From Capnocytophaga granulosa ATCC 51502 (GTDB lineage Bacteria > Bacteroidota > Bacteroidia > Flavobacteriales > Flavobacteriaceae): 64,000 nucleotides of DNA. The notes below the pieces were generated by a model. That model saw only the letters and a list, made by a program, of their open reading frames with translations, searched no databases and had not been told where the DNA came from. Positions 19,401 through 27,309 of this stretch are shown here, one piece after another; position 1 is the first letter of the stretch; each line of letters starts with the position of its first letter. The DNA is taken from positions 186,001-250,000 of the forward strand of contig NZ_KE150253.1 in the NCBI RefSeq assembly GCF_000411115.1. The letters are read 5' to 3'. Made by a program: the position numbers and the translations under genes.

Positions 19401-20214
19401 CTATAAGATTAAGCTCAATGACCTACAAGGAATGCTCCGACGTGAGAAATTTACCCTATCGGTAGGGGACGAACTTCCAGCAGGTATCATGAAATTGGCC
19501 AAGATATACATCGCCAAGAAGCGTAAGCTCAAGGTAGGGGATAAGATGGCAGGACGTCACGGAAATAAGGGTATCGTAGCTCGTATCGTACGTGATGAAG
19601 ATATGCCTTTCTTGGAAGACGGAACACCGGTAGATATCGTACTTAACCCACTTGGGGTGCCTTCGCGTATGAACATTGGGCAGATATATGAAACCGTACT
19701 TGGTTGGGCAGGGCAGAAACTCGGCTTGAAGTTTGCCACTCCTATCTTTGACGGGGCCTCTTTGGAACAAATCACCGAATATACAGAGAAAGCAGGAGTA
19801 CCTGCCTTTGGACATACTTACCTATATGATGGAGGTACAGGAGAGCGTTTTGACCAGAAAGCGACCGTTGGGGTGATCTATATGATTAAGCTCGGCCACA
19901 TGATCGATGATAAGATGCACGCACGTTCCATAGGACCATACTCACTTATCACACAACAGCCATTGGGTGGTAAAGCACAGTTTGGTGGTCAGCGTTTTGG
20001 AGAGATGGAGGTATGGGCATTGGAGGCTTATGGAGCTTCTAGCACCTTGCGTGAAATCTTGACTGTGAAGTCCGATGACGTAATCGGTCGTGCACGCACC
20101 TATGAGGCCATCGTTCATGGTGATACCATGCCAGAACCAGGCTTGCCAGAGTCCTTCAATGTGCTCATGCACGAGCTTAAAGGATTGGGCTTGGATATAA
20201 GATTAGAAGACTAA
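16405..20214 (+). CDS. rpoB: DNA-directed RNA polymerase subunit beta
   Basis: This is the catalytic beta subunit of RNA polymerase, 1269 residues, the usual length for Bacteroidota. Recognisable blocks include the rifampicin pocket region around [21 protein letters not shown], the [20 protein letters not shown] block, [17 protein letters not shown], and the C-terminal [22 protein letters not shown] segment that contacts beta-prime. It stands alone: a Uma2 gene lies upstream and a PAP2 phosphatase downstream. rplJ, rplL and rpoC, which normally adjoin it, are not in this window. It has its own upstream signals and a strong terminator. Confidence 0.98.
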   Translation: MLTNQPARINFASTKHVPDYPDFLDIQIKSFQDFFQMETKSDARSNEGLYSTFKENFPITDTRNQFVLEFLDYFIDPPRYSVEECIQRGLTYSVPLKARLKLFCTDPEHEDFETIVQDVYLGTIPYMTTSGTFVINGAERVIVSQLHRSPGVFFGQSYHANGTKLYSARIIPFKGSWIEFTTDINNVMYAYIDRKKKLPVTTLFRAIGFERDKDILEIFDLAEEVKVSKTGLKKYLGRRLAARVLNTWHEDFVDEDTGEVVSIERNEIILDRDTVLEKEHIDEIVEANVKTILLHKEDEHTADYNIIHNTLQKDPTNSEKEAVEHIYRQLRNAEPPDEETARDIIDKLFFSDQRYNLGDVGRYRMNKKLSLDIPMEKQVLTKEDIITIVKYLIELINSKAEVDDIDHLSNRRVRTVGEQLSAQFGVGLSRMARTIRERMNVRDNEVFTPLDLINAKTLSSVINSFFGTSQLSQFMDQTNPLAEITHKRRLSALGPGGLSRERAGFEVRDVHYTHYGRLCPIETPEGPNIGLISSLAVYAKVNSMGFIETPYRKVENGKIKLNELIYMSAEEEEGLKIPQANIHVDDQGNILDERLVVKEDGDFPVVSREEVDYIDVAPNQIASISASLIPFLEHDDANRALMGSNMMRQAVPLLRPEAPIVGTGLEQRVATDSRVLMNAEREGTVEYVDANKIVIRYDRTEDEILVSFDSELTTYDLIKFRRTNQGTCINLKPIVRKGDRVKKGQVLCEGYATQNGELALGRNMKVAFMPWKGYNFEDAIVISERVIREDIFTSIHIDEYTLDVRDTKLGVEELTNDIPNVSEDATKDLDENGIVRIGANIKPGDILIGKVTPKGESDPTPEEKLLRAIFGDKAGDVKDASLKASPSLEGVVIGKKLFARAVKTKQKRSKEKDEAAALDAAFVAKAEELKDRLLEKLFYLVNGKTSQGVFNDLGEEIIPKGRKHTQKGLKEIEDYTHLVSGGWTTDDHTNELINDLIHNYKIKLNDLQGMLRREKFTLSVGDELPAGIMKLAKIYIAKKRKLKVGDKMAGRHGNKGIVARIVRDEDMPFLEDGTPVDIVLNPLGVPSRMNIGQIYETVLGWAGQKLGLKFATPIFDGASLEQITEYTEKAGVPAFGHTYLYDGGTGERFDQKATVGVIYMIKLGHMIDDKMHARSIGPYSLITQQPLGGKAQFGGQRFGEMEVWALEAYGASSTLREILTVKSDDVIGRARTYEAIVHGDTMPEPGLPESFNVLMHELKGLGLDIRLED

Positions 20215-20244
20215 GATAGGGCAGATAGCCATTTGCCCCTACAG

Positions 20245-20288
20245 AAATTCCAAACTACTGAGCATTCAATAGTTTGGAATTTTCTTTT
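20245..20288 (+). terminator. Rho-independent terminator after rpoB
   Basis: A perfect 13-bp stem (AAATTCCAAACTA at 20245-20257 with its complement at 20270-20282) with a 12-base loop is followed by CTTTT. It closes the rpoB transcript 30 bases after the stop, so rpoC cannot be read from the same message. Confidence 0.85.
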
Positions 20289-20307
20289 AAACCAAAAATA
20301 AGAAAAT

Positions 20308-21150
20308 ATGAGATATATATGGATATTTGTCGTATTGTGCTTTTTGGGCAATGAAATACAAGCACAAGAGGTGGTGCAAGATACCATAATACATAGTGAA
20401 ATAGTCCAAGATACCATAGTCCGTGGCGAGATGATGCGAGATACATTGCCACAGGGGCATATCCCTATCCCTATCCGTCGCCCCTATATACGCCCTTGGT
20501 CACTGCTCATTCCTGCGGCACTTATTGCCAGAGGTGCCTTGTCTATAGATTCGCGTTTTGACCACAAATTGCAGCACTATGTAACCAATAATGTAAAAGG
20601 GAAGTTACGGATAGATGACCACTTGCAATATTTGCCTATAGCGGGGGTATTTGCTTTGCCCAATTTGGGTATGGAGCCCGCACACAACCTCAAGGAGCGT
20701 GTGCTCATTGGGGCGACGGCTTATGCAATGACAGCTGTTTTTGTCAATTCTATGAAATATACCATAAGGCAACTCAGGCCTGATAATAGCACTCGTAATT
20801 CATTTCCTTCGGGGCATACCGCTACAGTCTTTACAGGAGTGGAGATGCTCTACCAAGAGTATAAGCACAGCCAGCCTTGGGTCGGGATTACGGGCTATGT
20901 GGTGGCCACAGGGGTAGGGCTATTGCGCATCTATAACAATCGGCACTGGGCATCGGATGTGGTGGCGGGTGCGGGTATTGGCATTCTCTCCACGAAACTC
21001 TCCTATTTGCTTTTTCCCTATACCTCCAAGCTCTTACAAAGTAAAAAAGAGAGGATAGCGGGTGAGGCTTCCTCTCTGCATGTGCTGGCTTTCCCTACCT
21101 ACGATGCTAAAACACAAGGTGTAGGGATGGGGGTAGTCGTTTCTTTTTAA
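20308..21150 (+). CDS. PAP2-family phosphatase with an N-terminal decapeptide repeat
   Basis: A signal peptide (about 1-20) precedes three ten-residue repeats at 21-50, each of the form E-hydrophobic-hydrophobic-x-D-T. The PAP2 catalytic motifs are complete: K150 to RP (157-158), PSGH (167-170), and R207 with H213 and D217. Family members remove phosphate from lipid phosphates or undecaprenyl pyrophosphate at the membrane or periplasm. Only weak hydrophobic segments are present, so it may be periplasmic or peripheral. It converges on tolC, with 4 bases of overlap between the two gene ends. Substrate is not known. Confidence 0.85.
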   Translation: MRYIWIFVVLCFLGNEIQAQEVVQDTIIHSEIVQDTIVRGEMMRDTLPQGHIPIPIRRPYIRPWSLLIPAALIARGALSIDSRFDHKLQHYVTNNVKGKLRIDDHLQYLPIAGVFALPNLGMEPAHNLKERVLIGATAYAMTAVFVNSMKYTIRQLRPDNSTRNSFPSGHTATVFTGVEMLYQEYKHSQPWVGITGYVVATGVGLLRIYNNRHWASDVVAGAGIGILSTKLSYLLFPYTSKLLQSKKERIAGEASSLHVLAFPTYDAKTQGVGMGVVVSF

Positions 21151-22502
21151 TTCTTTAAGGCGTCCAAATTTCCTTGAGCTTTGAGCAGACTAATCTCTGC
21201 TAATTTGTAAGAAAGTAGCGCATTGGTATAGCTGTTTTTAGCATCGGAAAGGGCACGTTCGGACTCCAATAGGTCGGTAAGGGAAGCTAGCCCTTGCTGG
21301 TAATTATTTTGAGTATTGGAGAGTACTTCTTGGGCGAGCTTCACGTTTTCTTCTTGGGTTTGTATCGTTAGCAAGTTGTTAGCCAATTGGGTTTGTGCGT
21401 TTTCTTGAGCCAAGTCCATAGCCAAGCGTGTATCCTTGAGGGTAGCATCAATAGCCTCTATCTCTATCAAGGCCTGTTGCACTTTGGCTTTGGTGCCAAA
21501 TCCAGAGAAAATGGGTATATTAAGCCCGAGGCTAATGGCTGAGTAATTAGACCAATATACCTTGTCTTTCTTTCCATAGATCAAGGGGGTTTTAGGTCCC
21601 ATACCGAGGTAGCCATAAGTGGCTTGTAGGGCAAGGGAAGGATATAATCCACTTCGGGTAGCCTTGGCACTTAGTGTGAGGAGTTCCTTTTGTTTTTCGA
21701 GTGCTTTTATCTCCGTACGGTTGGAAGCATCTCCTTTCTCAAAAGCCAAGCGATAATCTGCTTTGAAAGCATCTTTGGGCAGAGAAATAGGCTCAGTGAT
21801 AGGCAATCCCATGAGATATTTGAGCGCATGCTTAGCTAGTGTGAGTCCGCTGGAGGCTTGTTGCTCTGCGGATCTGAGGTTGTTAAGTGCTACTGTAATG
21901 CGGTCAAGGTCTATTTTCTTGGCCAATCCTGCTTTGAAAGAACCTTCTACTACTTGGGCTGTTTTTTCAGTTAGGGCAAGGTTTTCCTGTATATTTTGCA
22001 AGGCCTGTTGTGCTTGGTAGACTTTCCAATAAGCCTGAGCTACTTTCTCAATGATTTCGTTTTGGGTGAGTTGTTCGTTGATGAGGTAGAACTCTCGGGT
22101 AGTACGTGCAGCCCTAAGTCCTATGAATACTGCCTGATTGAAGACTACTTGGGTGAGCTTAAGCTCCGCAGAGGAACCCCATTTTTGACCCATTTCCATT
22201 TTTATAGGCTCGTCGGACACAGGCATACCAGGGGGAGCGAAGGTGCTAGCATCTATATAAGTAGCCTGCAATTTAGGATTGTAGCTCATACCAGCAGAGG
22301 CAGCGAGACGAGGTAAGGCATTGGCACGAGCCTCTTGGATTTTGTATTCACTTTTTTTGATTTCTAAGCGTGCTTTTTGGGCATCAGCCTTGCTCTTGAG
22401 GGCATAATCAATAGCCTGAGCGAGGGTGAGTTCGCTGCTCTGCTGTGCCCAAAGAGCAGTAGTGGCGCAAAGAGCGAGTATTGAGATAAAAATACGAACC
22501 AT
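21147..22502 (-). CDS. TolC-family outer membrane efflux protein
   Basis: This outer membrane channel protein has a signal peptide (to about residue 19, WAQQSSE) and the duplicated coiled-coil/barrel layout of OEP proteins. LTLAQAIDYALKSK opens the first repeat and the Tyr/Leu-rich SYTNALLSYKLAEISLLKAQGNL closes the second. The length of 451 is normal. A TetR regulator lies directly upstream on the same strand. In relatives, tetR-tolC is followed by a membrane-fusion protein and an RND pump; here a PAP2 gene converges at once and no pump is in the window. It must work with pump parts encoded elsewhere or with several pumps. Confidence 0.9.
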   Translation of the reverse strand: MVRIFISILALCATTALWAQQSSELTLAQAIDYALKSKADAQKARLEIKKSEYKIQEARANALPRLAASAGMSYNPKLQATYIDASTFAPPGMPVSDEPIKMEMGQKWGSSAELKLTQVVFNQAVFIGLRAARTTREFYLINEQLTQNEIIEKVAQAYWKVYQAQQALQNIQENLALTEKTAQVVEGSFKAGLAKKIDLDRITVALNNLRSAEQQASSGLTLAKHALKYLMGLPITEPISLPKDAFKADYRLAFEKGDASNRTEIKALEKQKELLTLSAKATRSGLYPSLALQATYGYLGMGPKTPLIYGKKDKVYWSNYSAISLGLNIPIFSGFGTKAKVQQALIEIEAIDATLKDTRLAMDLAQENAQTQLANNLLTIQTQEENVKLAQEVLSNTQNNYQQGLASLTDLLESERALSDAKNSYTNALLSYKLAEISLLKAQGNLDALKN

Positions 22503-22630
22503 TTTTTTTAATTGTTAATTGTCAATTGTTAATTATTAATTCTTACAACGTTTAAGGATTATAAGGTTTTAAGTTTGATAGTTGCTGCTATCTGACCACT
22601 AATGACTGATTACTAACCACTAATTACTGA
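22503..22630. repeat. Short-period repeats between tetR and tolC
   Basis: TTAATTGTTAATTGTCAATTGTTAA-type units are followed by GACCACTAATGACTGATTACTAACCACTAATTACTG units. The spacer holds no open frame and no promoter with both boxes. Confidence 0.6.
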
Positions 22631-23239
22631 TCAGTGACTCTTTATTTTTTTGAGTGTTTTTTCGAGTTCTTGGAGGCCTTTTTCATTGACAATGATTCTA
22701 AAGAAATATTCCATAAGGGTATATATGGTATCCCAAAAAGGGAATTCTTTGTCATCAAAAGTATCACTGAAAGTACGCAGGCGCTGTACACTACTGTAAA
22801 AGAGCTTGAAAAAAGAAACATTGATGTCTTTTCTGAAAAGGCCTTCTTCCCAGCCTTTTTCAAGCAATTTGTCAATGAAGCAAGCATCGGACTTGGTAAA
22901 TTCTATCTCCATACGCTCATAGGTCTTAGGGAAATATTTCTTGAGTTCCCAGATAGGTTTGGTACTACTGAGGTTAAACAGATTTTGTACTTCTTTCTGA
23001 TTGCGAAATACATTTTCAATAACAGACCCTTTACCAGAGACGAATTTATCTACTTGGTGGCAGCTCATTTCCAAGGCATAGTCCAAAGCAGCCTCTACCA
23101 GTTCGTTTTTGGAGGAGAACTGCTCATAAAGGGTTTTCTTGGAGATACCAAGGCTATTGGCCAAGTCGTCCATAGTAAAGCTCTTAAAGCCATACTGCAT
23201 GAAATAGGTGAGTGCTTTTTGAGTGATAGAATGCTTCAT
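22631..23239 (-). CDS. TetR-family transcriptional regulator
   Basis: The N-terminal helix-turn-helix is typical: FTMDDLANSLGISKKTLYEQFSSKNELV (about 20-47). The C-terminal ligand domain is about 150 mainly helical residues, and the total of 202 is normal. It likely represses the downstream tolC gene and itself, responding to a small molecule. The promoter at 23331-23362 (minus strand) is well placed. A 205-residue frame on the opposite strand is a shadow. Confidence 0.9.
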   Translation of the reverse strand: MKHSITQKALTYFMQYGFKSFTMDDLANSLGISKKTLYEQFSSKNELVEAALDYALEMSCHQVDKFVSGKGSVIENVFRNQKEVQNLFNLSSTKPIWELKKYFPKTYERMEIEFTKSDACFIDKLLEKGWEEGLFRKDINVSFFKLFYSSVQRLRTFSDTFDDKEFPFWDTIYTLMEYFFRIIVNEKGLQELEKTLKKIKSH

Positions 23240-23330
23240 CTTTTTAAGTGAATAGTGAGAAATGAACAGTGAAAAGTACTTGCAAATGCACTATCACTAT
23301 TTACTTTTCTTTTTTTACTTAATTCGGGGG

Positions 23331-23362
23331 CAAAGGTAAAACAAAAAAACTTAATAAACAAA
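23331..23362 (-). promoter_or_regulatory. Promoter of tetR-tolC
   Basis: In plus orientation, CAAAGGTA (23331-23338), 20 bases and CAAA (23359-23362) are the reverse of TTTG-N20-TACCTTTG. This matches the consensus, 92 bases upstream of the tetR start. Confidence 0.7.
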
Positions 23363-23384
23363 AAAAGTTTCCAAGTTTTTTAAA

Positions 23385-23421
23385 TAGTGACAAATGACAA
23401 ATGACAAATGACGAGTGACCA
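23385..23421. repeat. GACAAAT tandem repeat
   Basis: Four or more heptamer units of GACAAAT (last ones varied to GACGAGT) lie between the tetR promoter and the stop of the next minus-strand gene. Confidence 0.75.
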
Positions 23422-23832
23422 CTAGCCCCCGACCACTGAAATCAGTTTTTTGAATTCGGGGTTGTACTTGACTTCGTTGCGGTATTGTTGTAAGAGCCTA
23501 TATACGGAGGGGGCGGAGCGTTGTAATACATTGGCGATTTGCTCTACGGAGAAGCCCTCTTGGCTAGCCAAAGCCGCCAAAAGCAGTCGGGTATAGACCC
23601 ACTTGGCAGCACGCTTTTGAAGGACAATCTCCTCAAGGGAGAGTCCCGTGGCCTTGTGTACCTGCGTGAGTATACGCGTCAGTGCAGCAGCATCGGGGAG
23701 CCGCTTCTTCTTGGTATAAGGGGCATTGTAGGTGAGCCTACCCCCTAAGGCCAACATAGAGGCATAGAGATTTTCTAATAATAGCTTGTCGCCCGTAAGG
23801 AGGACTTCTTCAGGTAGAGAAATGAGAAACAT
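23422..23832 (-). CDS. DnaA C-terminal-like helix-turn-helix protein
   Basis: This 136-residue protein has a second half (about 60-125) resembling the DNA-binding domain IV of DnaA. It reads TGLSLEEIVLQKRAAKWVYTR, then FSVEQIANVLQRSAPSVYRLLQQY, where DnaA has a helix, a basic loop and GRDHSTVLHA. No AAA+ domain is present, so it cannot be an initiator itself. Stand-alone proteins of this type occur in Bacteroidota phages and mobile elements. It lies 2.5 kb from the phage head-gene block and may be a leftover of the same element. Regulation or replication of a mobile element is the best guess. Confidence 0.6.
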   Translation of the reverse strand: MFLISLPEEVLLTGDKLLLENLYASMLALGGRLTYNAPYTKKKRLPDAAALTRILTQVHKATGLSLEEIVLQKRAAKWVYTRLLLAALASQEGFSVEQIANVLQRSAPSVYRLLQQYRNEVKYNPEFKKLISVVGG

Positions 23833-23919
23833 CTGTTTAATTGTTAATTATCAATTGTTAATTGTAAACAACTATTTTTGAGTTGCAAAATTACAACAAT
23901 AAAACAGAAAAGTCAAGAG

Positions 23920-24156
23920 ATTTAACGTGAGTTCGATATAACGAAAGCTCCCACAGATTTTCACGGATTTCACAGATTTTCTATGTTTGTGTAATTGTGC
24001 TGTTGCGATTTACACAGATTTTTATAAGGCCAAAGGCCTTATTTATCCGTGGAAATTAAGGAGTTATACTTAGTTGTTGTATCATTCTCTCCGTGAAAAT
24101 CCGTGGAATCTGTGGGAGATAAATATAATTTTGCTTACGTCGAACTCGCGTTAAAT
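23920..24156. mobile_element. MITE-like element with nested inverted repeats
   Basis: The 237-bp unit has terminal inverted repeats starting ATTTAACG(T/C)GAGTTCGA at 23920 and, in reverse, at 24156 (about 22 of 27 bases match). Inside, CTCCCACAGATT... at 23948-23970 faces its near complement at 24097-24118. The centre holds a perfect hairpin ATAAGGCC-AAA-GGCCTTAT (24024-24042). There is no open frame. The whole could fold into one long cruciform. It fits a non-autonomous transposable repeat; no target duplication is evident. Confidence 0.65.
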
Positions 24157-24204
24157 ATGATTGACTATAACAGTGATTAGTGGTTAGAAGTTGGTAGGCA
24201 GAAA

Positions 24205-24244
24205 AAAAGACTATCTTGAGAAAATTTTCTCAAGATAGTCTTTT
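24205..24244 (-). terminator. Terminator of the porin gene
   Basis: A 40-base perfect palindrome has arms AAAAGACTATCTTGAGAAAA and its complement, with flanking A and T runs. It lies 42 bases past the stop of the minus-strand porin gene and could work in both directions. Confidence 0.85.
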
Positions 24245-24285
24245 AGTTACGAGGAAGTAACTTAGAACTAAAAACTCAAAACTTA

Positions 24286-25614
24286 TTAAAATTTCGCGGA
24301 GAATAGTTTAGGATTGATGTTAAGGCTGCACCATAGCCAATCCTGTTGTTTGCGTACGTTTCTAAGACTACGTAACGATTTGTAACTATCTGAAGGGATA
24401 AATAGTGAGTAGCCTGCTTGTAGAGATACATATTGCTGTATCTTATGGGTATAAACTAAATCGCCTTCTACACCTAAGTGGCGAGTTTTGTTGTCTTCGC
24501 TACCGAGTATTTTACCCGCAGAGCGGAAATAGTGTCCAGTAGCGGAGAGGCTTCCCTTATCGGAGGTCTTGAGGTTAAGGTTCAAGTAAGGGTTCAAAAG
24601 ACCTACACTTGGGCTATAGCTTACGTAGAAGTGATCCATGAAGCCATAGAACTTATGGTTGGTACCAGAGAAAGGATTGAAAGCCTTGTCTTTGTTAGAG
24701 CTGCTATTGGTATCATTCCCACTAAGGTAGTCAAGACCGAGGGTAGCGGAGAAGGCAGGAGTAAATTGGTAACCTACTAGAGCGGCCAATAGGAATGCTT
24801 CTTTGTCCTTACCTGCTGCATTTTTACCAGTTTGTAGGTATCCTTCAGCACCATAGCGTAGCGCATCGGACTTACCGCGGTAGTGGAAACCGATAGTTTG
24901 CATGTTGTAATCATTATCATCAACAAGGTCGTTGCGCTGTCCGAGGTTGGCTACTAGGACAGACACGCCTTGGGTAGGGGTGATGTTGTAATGGGCATGC
25001 ACTGCTTCTAAGTGTTGGTAAGGCTGACCTCCTGGGGCGAAGAACTGTCCTTTAGGATTATTGACGTTTCCATTGAGCTTGTCTTTAGCATTTCCATCAA
25101 AATAGTTTTGGTTAAAGGCAAAGAAAGAACGAAGGGAGAGTTTGTCGTTTTTCCAGTTGATGTTGATAGCGTCGTGTGCACGTCCAGCAGGGTGCCAATC
25201 AAGAGAACCGAAGATACGGTCTTCGTCAAGAACAATCATCTGTCGGCCTATCTTGGCATTGATATCCTTGTAGATAGGTAAGGCAGCGTAGGCCTCAAAG
25301 ATAGAGAGTCCTCCAGTACGATCATTGAGTTGTACTTGAGGCGCTTGTCCCCAGATGTTGACATTCTGGAAAGAGAGGAAAAGCTGCAATTGGTCACCAT
25401 GACGATAGTCAAAGTTGATTCGCGTACGGTTATTGACCAAGATGGCAGGTTTTTCTCCCTCTTGTAGAGGAACATAAGCTCCGTTTCGGTATTCGAAACG
25501 AGGGCGGAGCTGGGCAGAGAGCGTAAAGGTGTTCTCTGGAGTTTCTTCCTCTTGAGCTTGTACTACAGAGGGAAGTGCTGCCAAGAATAAGGCAGATAAG
25601 ATGACTTTTTTCAT
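24286..25614 (-). CDS. Alginate-export-family outer membrane beta-barrel
   Basis: This outer membrane protein has 442 residues and a signal peptide ending at QAQ (residues 19-21). Many short amphipathic strands follow, such as FTLSAQLRPRFEYRNG, RTRINFDYR and IGRQMIVLDEDRIFG. The RPRFEYR opening and the GRQ..DRIFG..DWHPAGRAHD block resemble the alginate-export family. The final residues NPKLFSAKF end in an aromatic, as expected for Bam-inserted barrels. The substrate is not evident. It is followed by a strong terminator and preceded by a gap of about 60 bases. Confidence 0.8.
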   Translation of the reverse strand: MKKVILSALFLAALPSVVQAQEEETPENTFTLSAQLRPRFEYRNGAYVPLQEGEKPAILVNNRTRINFDYRHGDQLQLFLSFQNVNIWGQAPQVQLNDRTGGLSIFEAYAALPIYKDINAKIGRQMIVLDEDRIFGSLDWHPAGRAHDAININWKNDKLSLRSFFAFNQNYFDGNAKDKLNGNVNNPKGQFFAPGGQPYQHLEAVHAHYNITPTQGVSVLVANLGQRNDLVDDNDYNMQTIGFHYRGKSDALRYGAEGYLQTGKNAAGKDKEAFLLAALVGYQFTPAFSATLGLDYLSGNDTNSSSNKDKAFNPFSGTNHKFYGFMDHFYVSYSPSVGLLNPYLNLNLKTSDKGSLSATGHYFRSAGKILGSEDNKTRHLGVEGDLVYTHKIQQYVSLQAGYSLFIPSDSYKSLRSLRNVRKQQDWLWCSLNINPKLFSAKF

Positions 25615-25678
25615 GTGTTTTATTTATTATTAACAGTTGTTAGTGTTCAGGGCTCAGTTGTTAGTCACTAGTTGCAAA

Positions 25679-26077
25679 TCACTTTTTAGAGAGCGTAAAA
25701 TCAAGCATTTTAAGCGGTGCTTGCTCTGGATCATTGTTGTTCTCCTTGAAGGCGATTTGCTCAGAGGAGACATACCCCTTAGCAGTTGCCTGTAGTAGGT
25801 AGCTCTGTTTCACGTCTAGGACGACCATATAAGTGCCATATTGGTCACAAGAGTAGGTGTTTTCCTGACCTGTGGTGAGATTCTTTAGCAAGATAATCGC
25901 CTCTGGGATAATTGTATGTGTCTTGGCATCAATCACAGTGCCTGACACCTTATAGGTCTGTTGCTGGGATACGCTTAGTAGCGGCTGCGTTGTTTTGTTG
26001 GGCAACACAGCGGCTGCATAGCAGGCAAGGCTGCATAAAAACAAGGCTATTATATAGCTGATAGATGAATTTTTCAT
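25679..26077 (-). CDS. Small exported carboxypeptidase-regulatory-like domain protein
   Basis: From the ATG at 26077 the product has 132 residues with a signal segment (IIALFLCSLACYAAAV). A beta-sandwich of the CarboxypepD_reg type follows: YKVSGTVIDAKTHTIIPEAIILLKN ... ATAKGYV. This fold usually caps TonB-dependent receptors, but here it stands alone, so it may be a surface adaptor. A longer frame starts 90 bases upstream, but the signal segment would then be internal, and a -7 box (CAAAAGTA in plus orientation, 26104-26111) lies inside the extension. The shorter start is preferred. Confidence 0.7.
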   Translation of the reverse strand: MKNSSISYIIALFLCSLACYAAAVLPNKTTQPLLSVSQQQTYKVSGTVIDAKTHTIIPEAIILLKNLTTGQENTYSCDQYGTYMVVLDVKQSYLLQATAKGYVSSEQIAFKENNNDPEQAPLKMLDFTLSKK

Positions 26078-26251
26078 AACACGTAATTTATTATTATTTC
26101 GCTCAAAAGTACAAAAAAAATTAGAAAAGATAGAGATGAAATATGCCAATTGTGTTTTGTTTAACAATTAACACCTTTAAACATAAATAAAATATAAATA
26201 CTTAACACAGTTTTTTATTGTATAAATTATTACTTCTCGTAGGAGAAATGC

Positions 26252-26283
26252 TTGACTTTGGGTTCAAAAATGTTGTACTTTTG
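26252..26283 (+). promoter_or_regulatory. Promoter of the phage-derived block
   Basis: TTG (26252-26254), 21 bases, TACTTTTG (26276-26283): a good Bacteroidota consensus 27 bases before the ATG at 26310. It suggests the block is driven by host-type transcription rather than by a phage regulator. Confidence 0.65.
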
Positions 26284-26309
26284 CAACGTCAAACAAACAA
26301 AAAGAAATA

Positions 26310-26942
26310 ATGTCAAACATCATGAATCAAGAAGAAATTCTCGGATTGCTTACTGAAAAATTTCCCCAAGTAAACCCTGCACATCTCACTCCCTTGGCCA
26401 CTTCCTTAGCGGCACAGAACCCCGATAGTCATCAGGGGCAGGCACTGGTAGCCAAGCTAACATTGGAGCAGATTAAGGACTTTGTCCCTCAGGAAGCACT
26501 CAACACAGAAGCCTTTGCTCATCTAGCATCAGCGGCACTGACACCCTCTTTGGAACAGCTCATACAGGAGCGCGTAGCGCGAGAGGTAGAGACCCTTGAG
26601 CAGCGCCTAAGCAAGTTCGAAACTACGCAGCGCCAACAGCAGCGTTACAGTCAGCTACAGGAGGTGCTCAGTGGCTGCGAAGACCAGGGGTTCCGCCAGC
26701 AGAGCCTTAGGGACTTTAAGCGAATGCAGTTTGCCTCGGCAGATGATTTTGCTCAGTATTTACAACAAAAACAACAAGATGTACAACAAACCAACCAGCT
26801 GTTGGCCAATCGCAATCTTTATTTACAACACCCTCCTCATTATGCTAAGGATCCCCAACAAACAGGCGTGTCCTCCTCCGTGGCTACCTTTATCCAATTA
26901 CAACAAGGAGAAAGTATAGCCTTTAAGGGAAAAGAAGTCTAA
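26310..26942 (+). CDS. Phage scaffold-like protein
   Basis: This 210-residue protein is rich in Gln, Glu and Leu, with a predicted coiled coil at about 90-170 (VAREVETLEQRLSKFETTQRQQQ). It has no enzymatic motif. Its position before the decoration-like and capsid genes, and its composition, fit a capsid-assembly scaffold. This is inferred from order, not from a recognised domain. It has a host-type promoter. About 370 bases of repeats separate it from the next gene, unlike a normal compact phage operon. Confidence 0.5.
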   Translation: MSNIMNQEEILGLLTEKFPQVNPAHLTPLATSLAAQNPDSHQGQALVAKLTLEQIKDFVPQEALNTEAFAHLASAALTPSLEQLIQERVAREVETLEQRLSKFETTQRQQQRYSQLQEVLSGCEDQGFRQQSLRDFKRMQFASADDFAQYLQQKQQDVQQTNQLLANRNLYLQHPPHYAKDPQQTGVSSSVATFIQLQQGESIAFKGKEV

Positions 26943-27010
26943 CAGATAGTGACAAGTGACAAGTGACTAATGACTAATGACAAGTGACAAGTGACTAATG
27001 ACAAGTGACA
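26943..27010. repeat. GACAAGT/GACTAAT heptamer array
   Basis: About nine heptamer units alternate between GACAAGT and GACTAAT, immediately after the scaffold-like gene. Confidence 0.8.
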
Positions 27011-27011
27011 A

Positions 27012-27284
27012 ATCATTAACTTAAGTTTCGCAAGCTCTGTAATCAACAGATTCTCAAAACATCCCCCCTACCCCCCCTCAAGGGGGGAGTTAGTAAGTGA
27101 TAGAGGTTCAATAAGTTATAAAAGGGAAATTTTCTAATTTAATAAACAAATTAGACCATTTCAACGCCCTTAAAGCTCCCCCTTTGGAGGGGGGTTGGGG
27201 GGAGGTTTTTACAAATAATTGTTTATCAGTTACTTGCAATTTCAATAGCAACCTAAAAACAACTTGCGAAACTTAAATCATTAA
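27012..27284. mobile_element. MITE-like element with G/C-rich inner inverted repeat
   Basis: The ends are a perfect 14-bp inverted repeat, TTAAGTTTCGCAAG at 27021-27034 and its complement at 27263-27276. ATCATTAA occurs directly on both sides (27012-27019 and 27277-27284), which may be a target duplication. Inside, a C-run/G-run hairpin near 27061-27092 faces a near-complementary copy near 27171-27210. There is no open frame. A single similar end (CTTGCGAAATTGAGTCATTAA) lies at 35011-35031. Confidence 0.65.
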
Positions 27285-27309
27285 AAATTAACAATTAACA
27301 ATTAAAAAA

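Noticed and set aside
22634..23251. 205-residue plus-strand frame opposite tetR
   Set aside because: It is a mirror of a well-supported TetR gene with a promoter on the minus strand. Its translation shows no family features.
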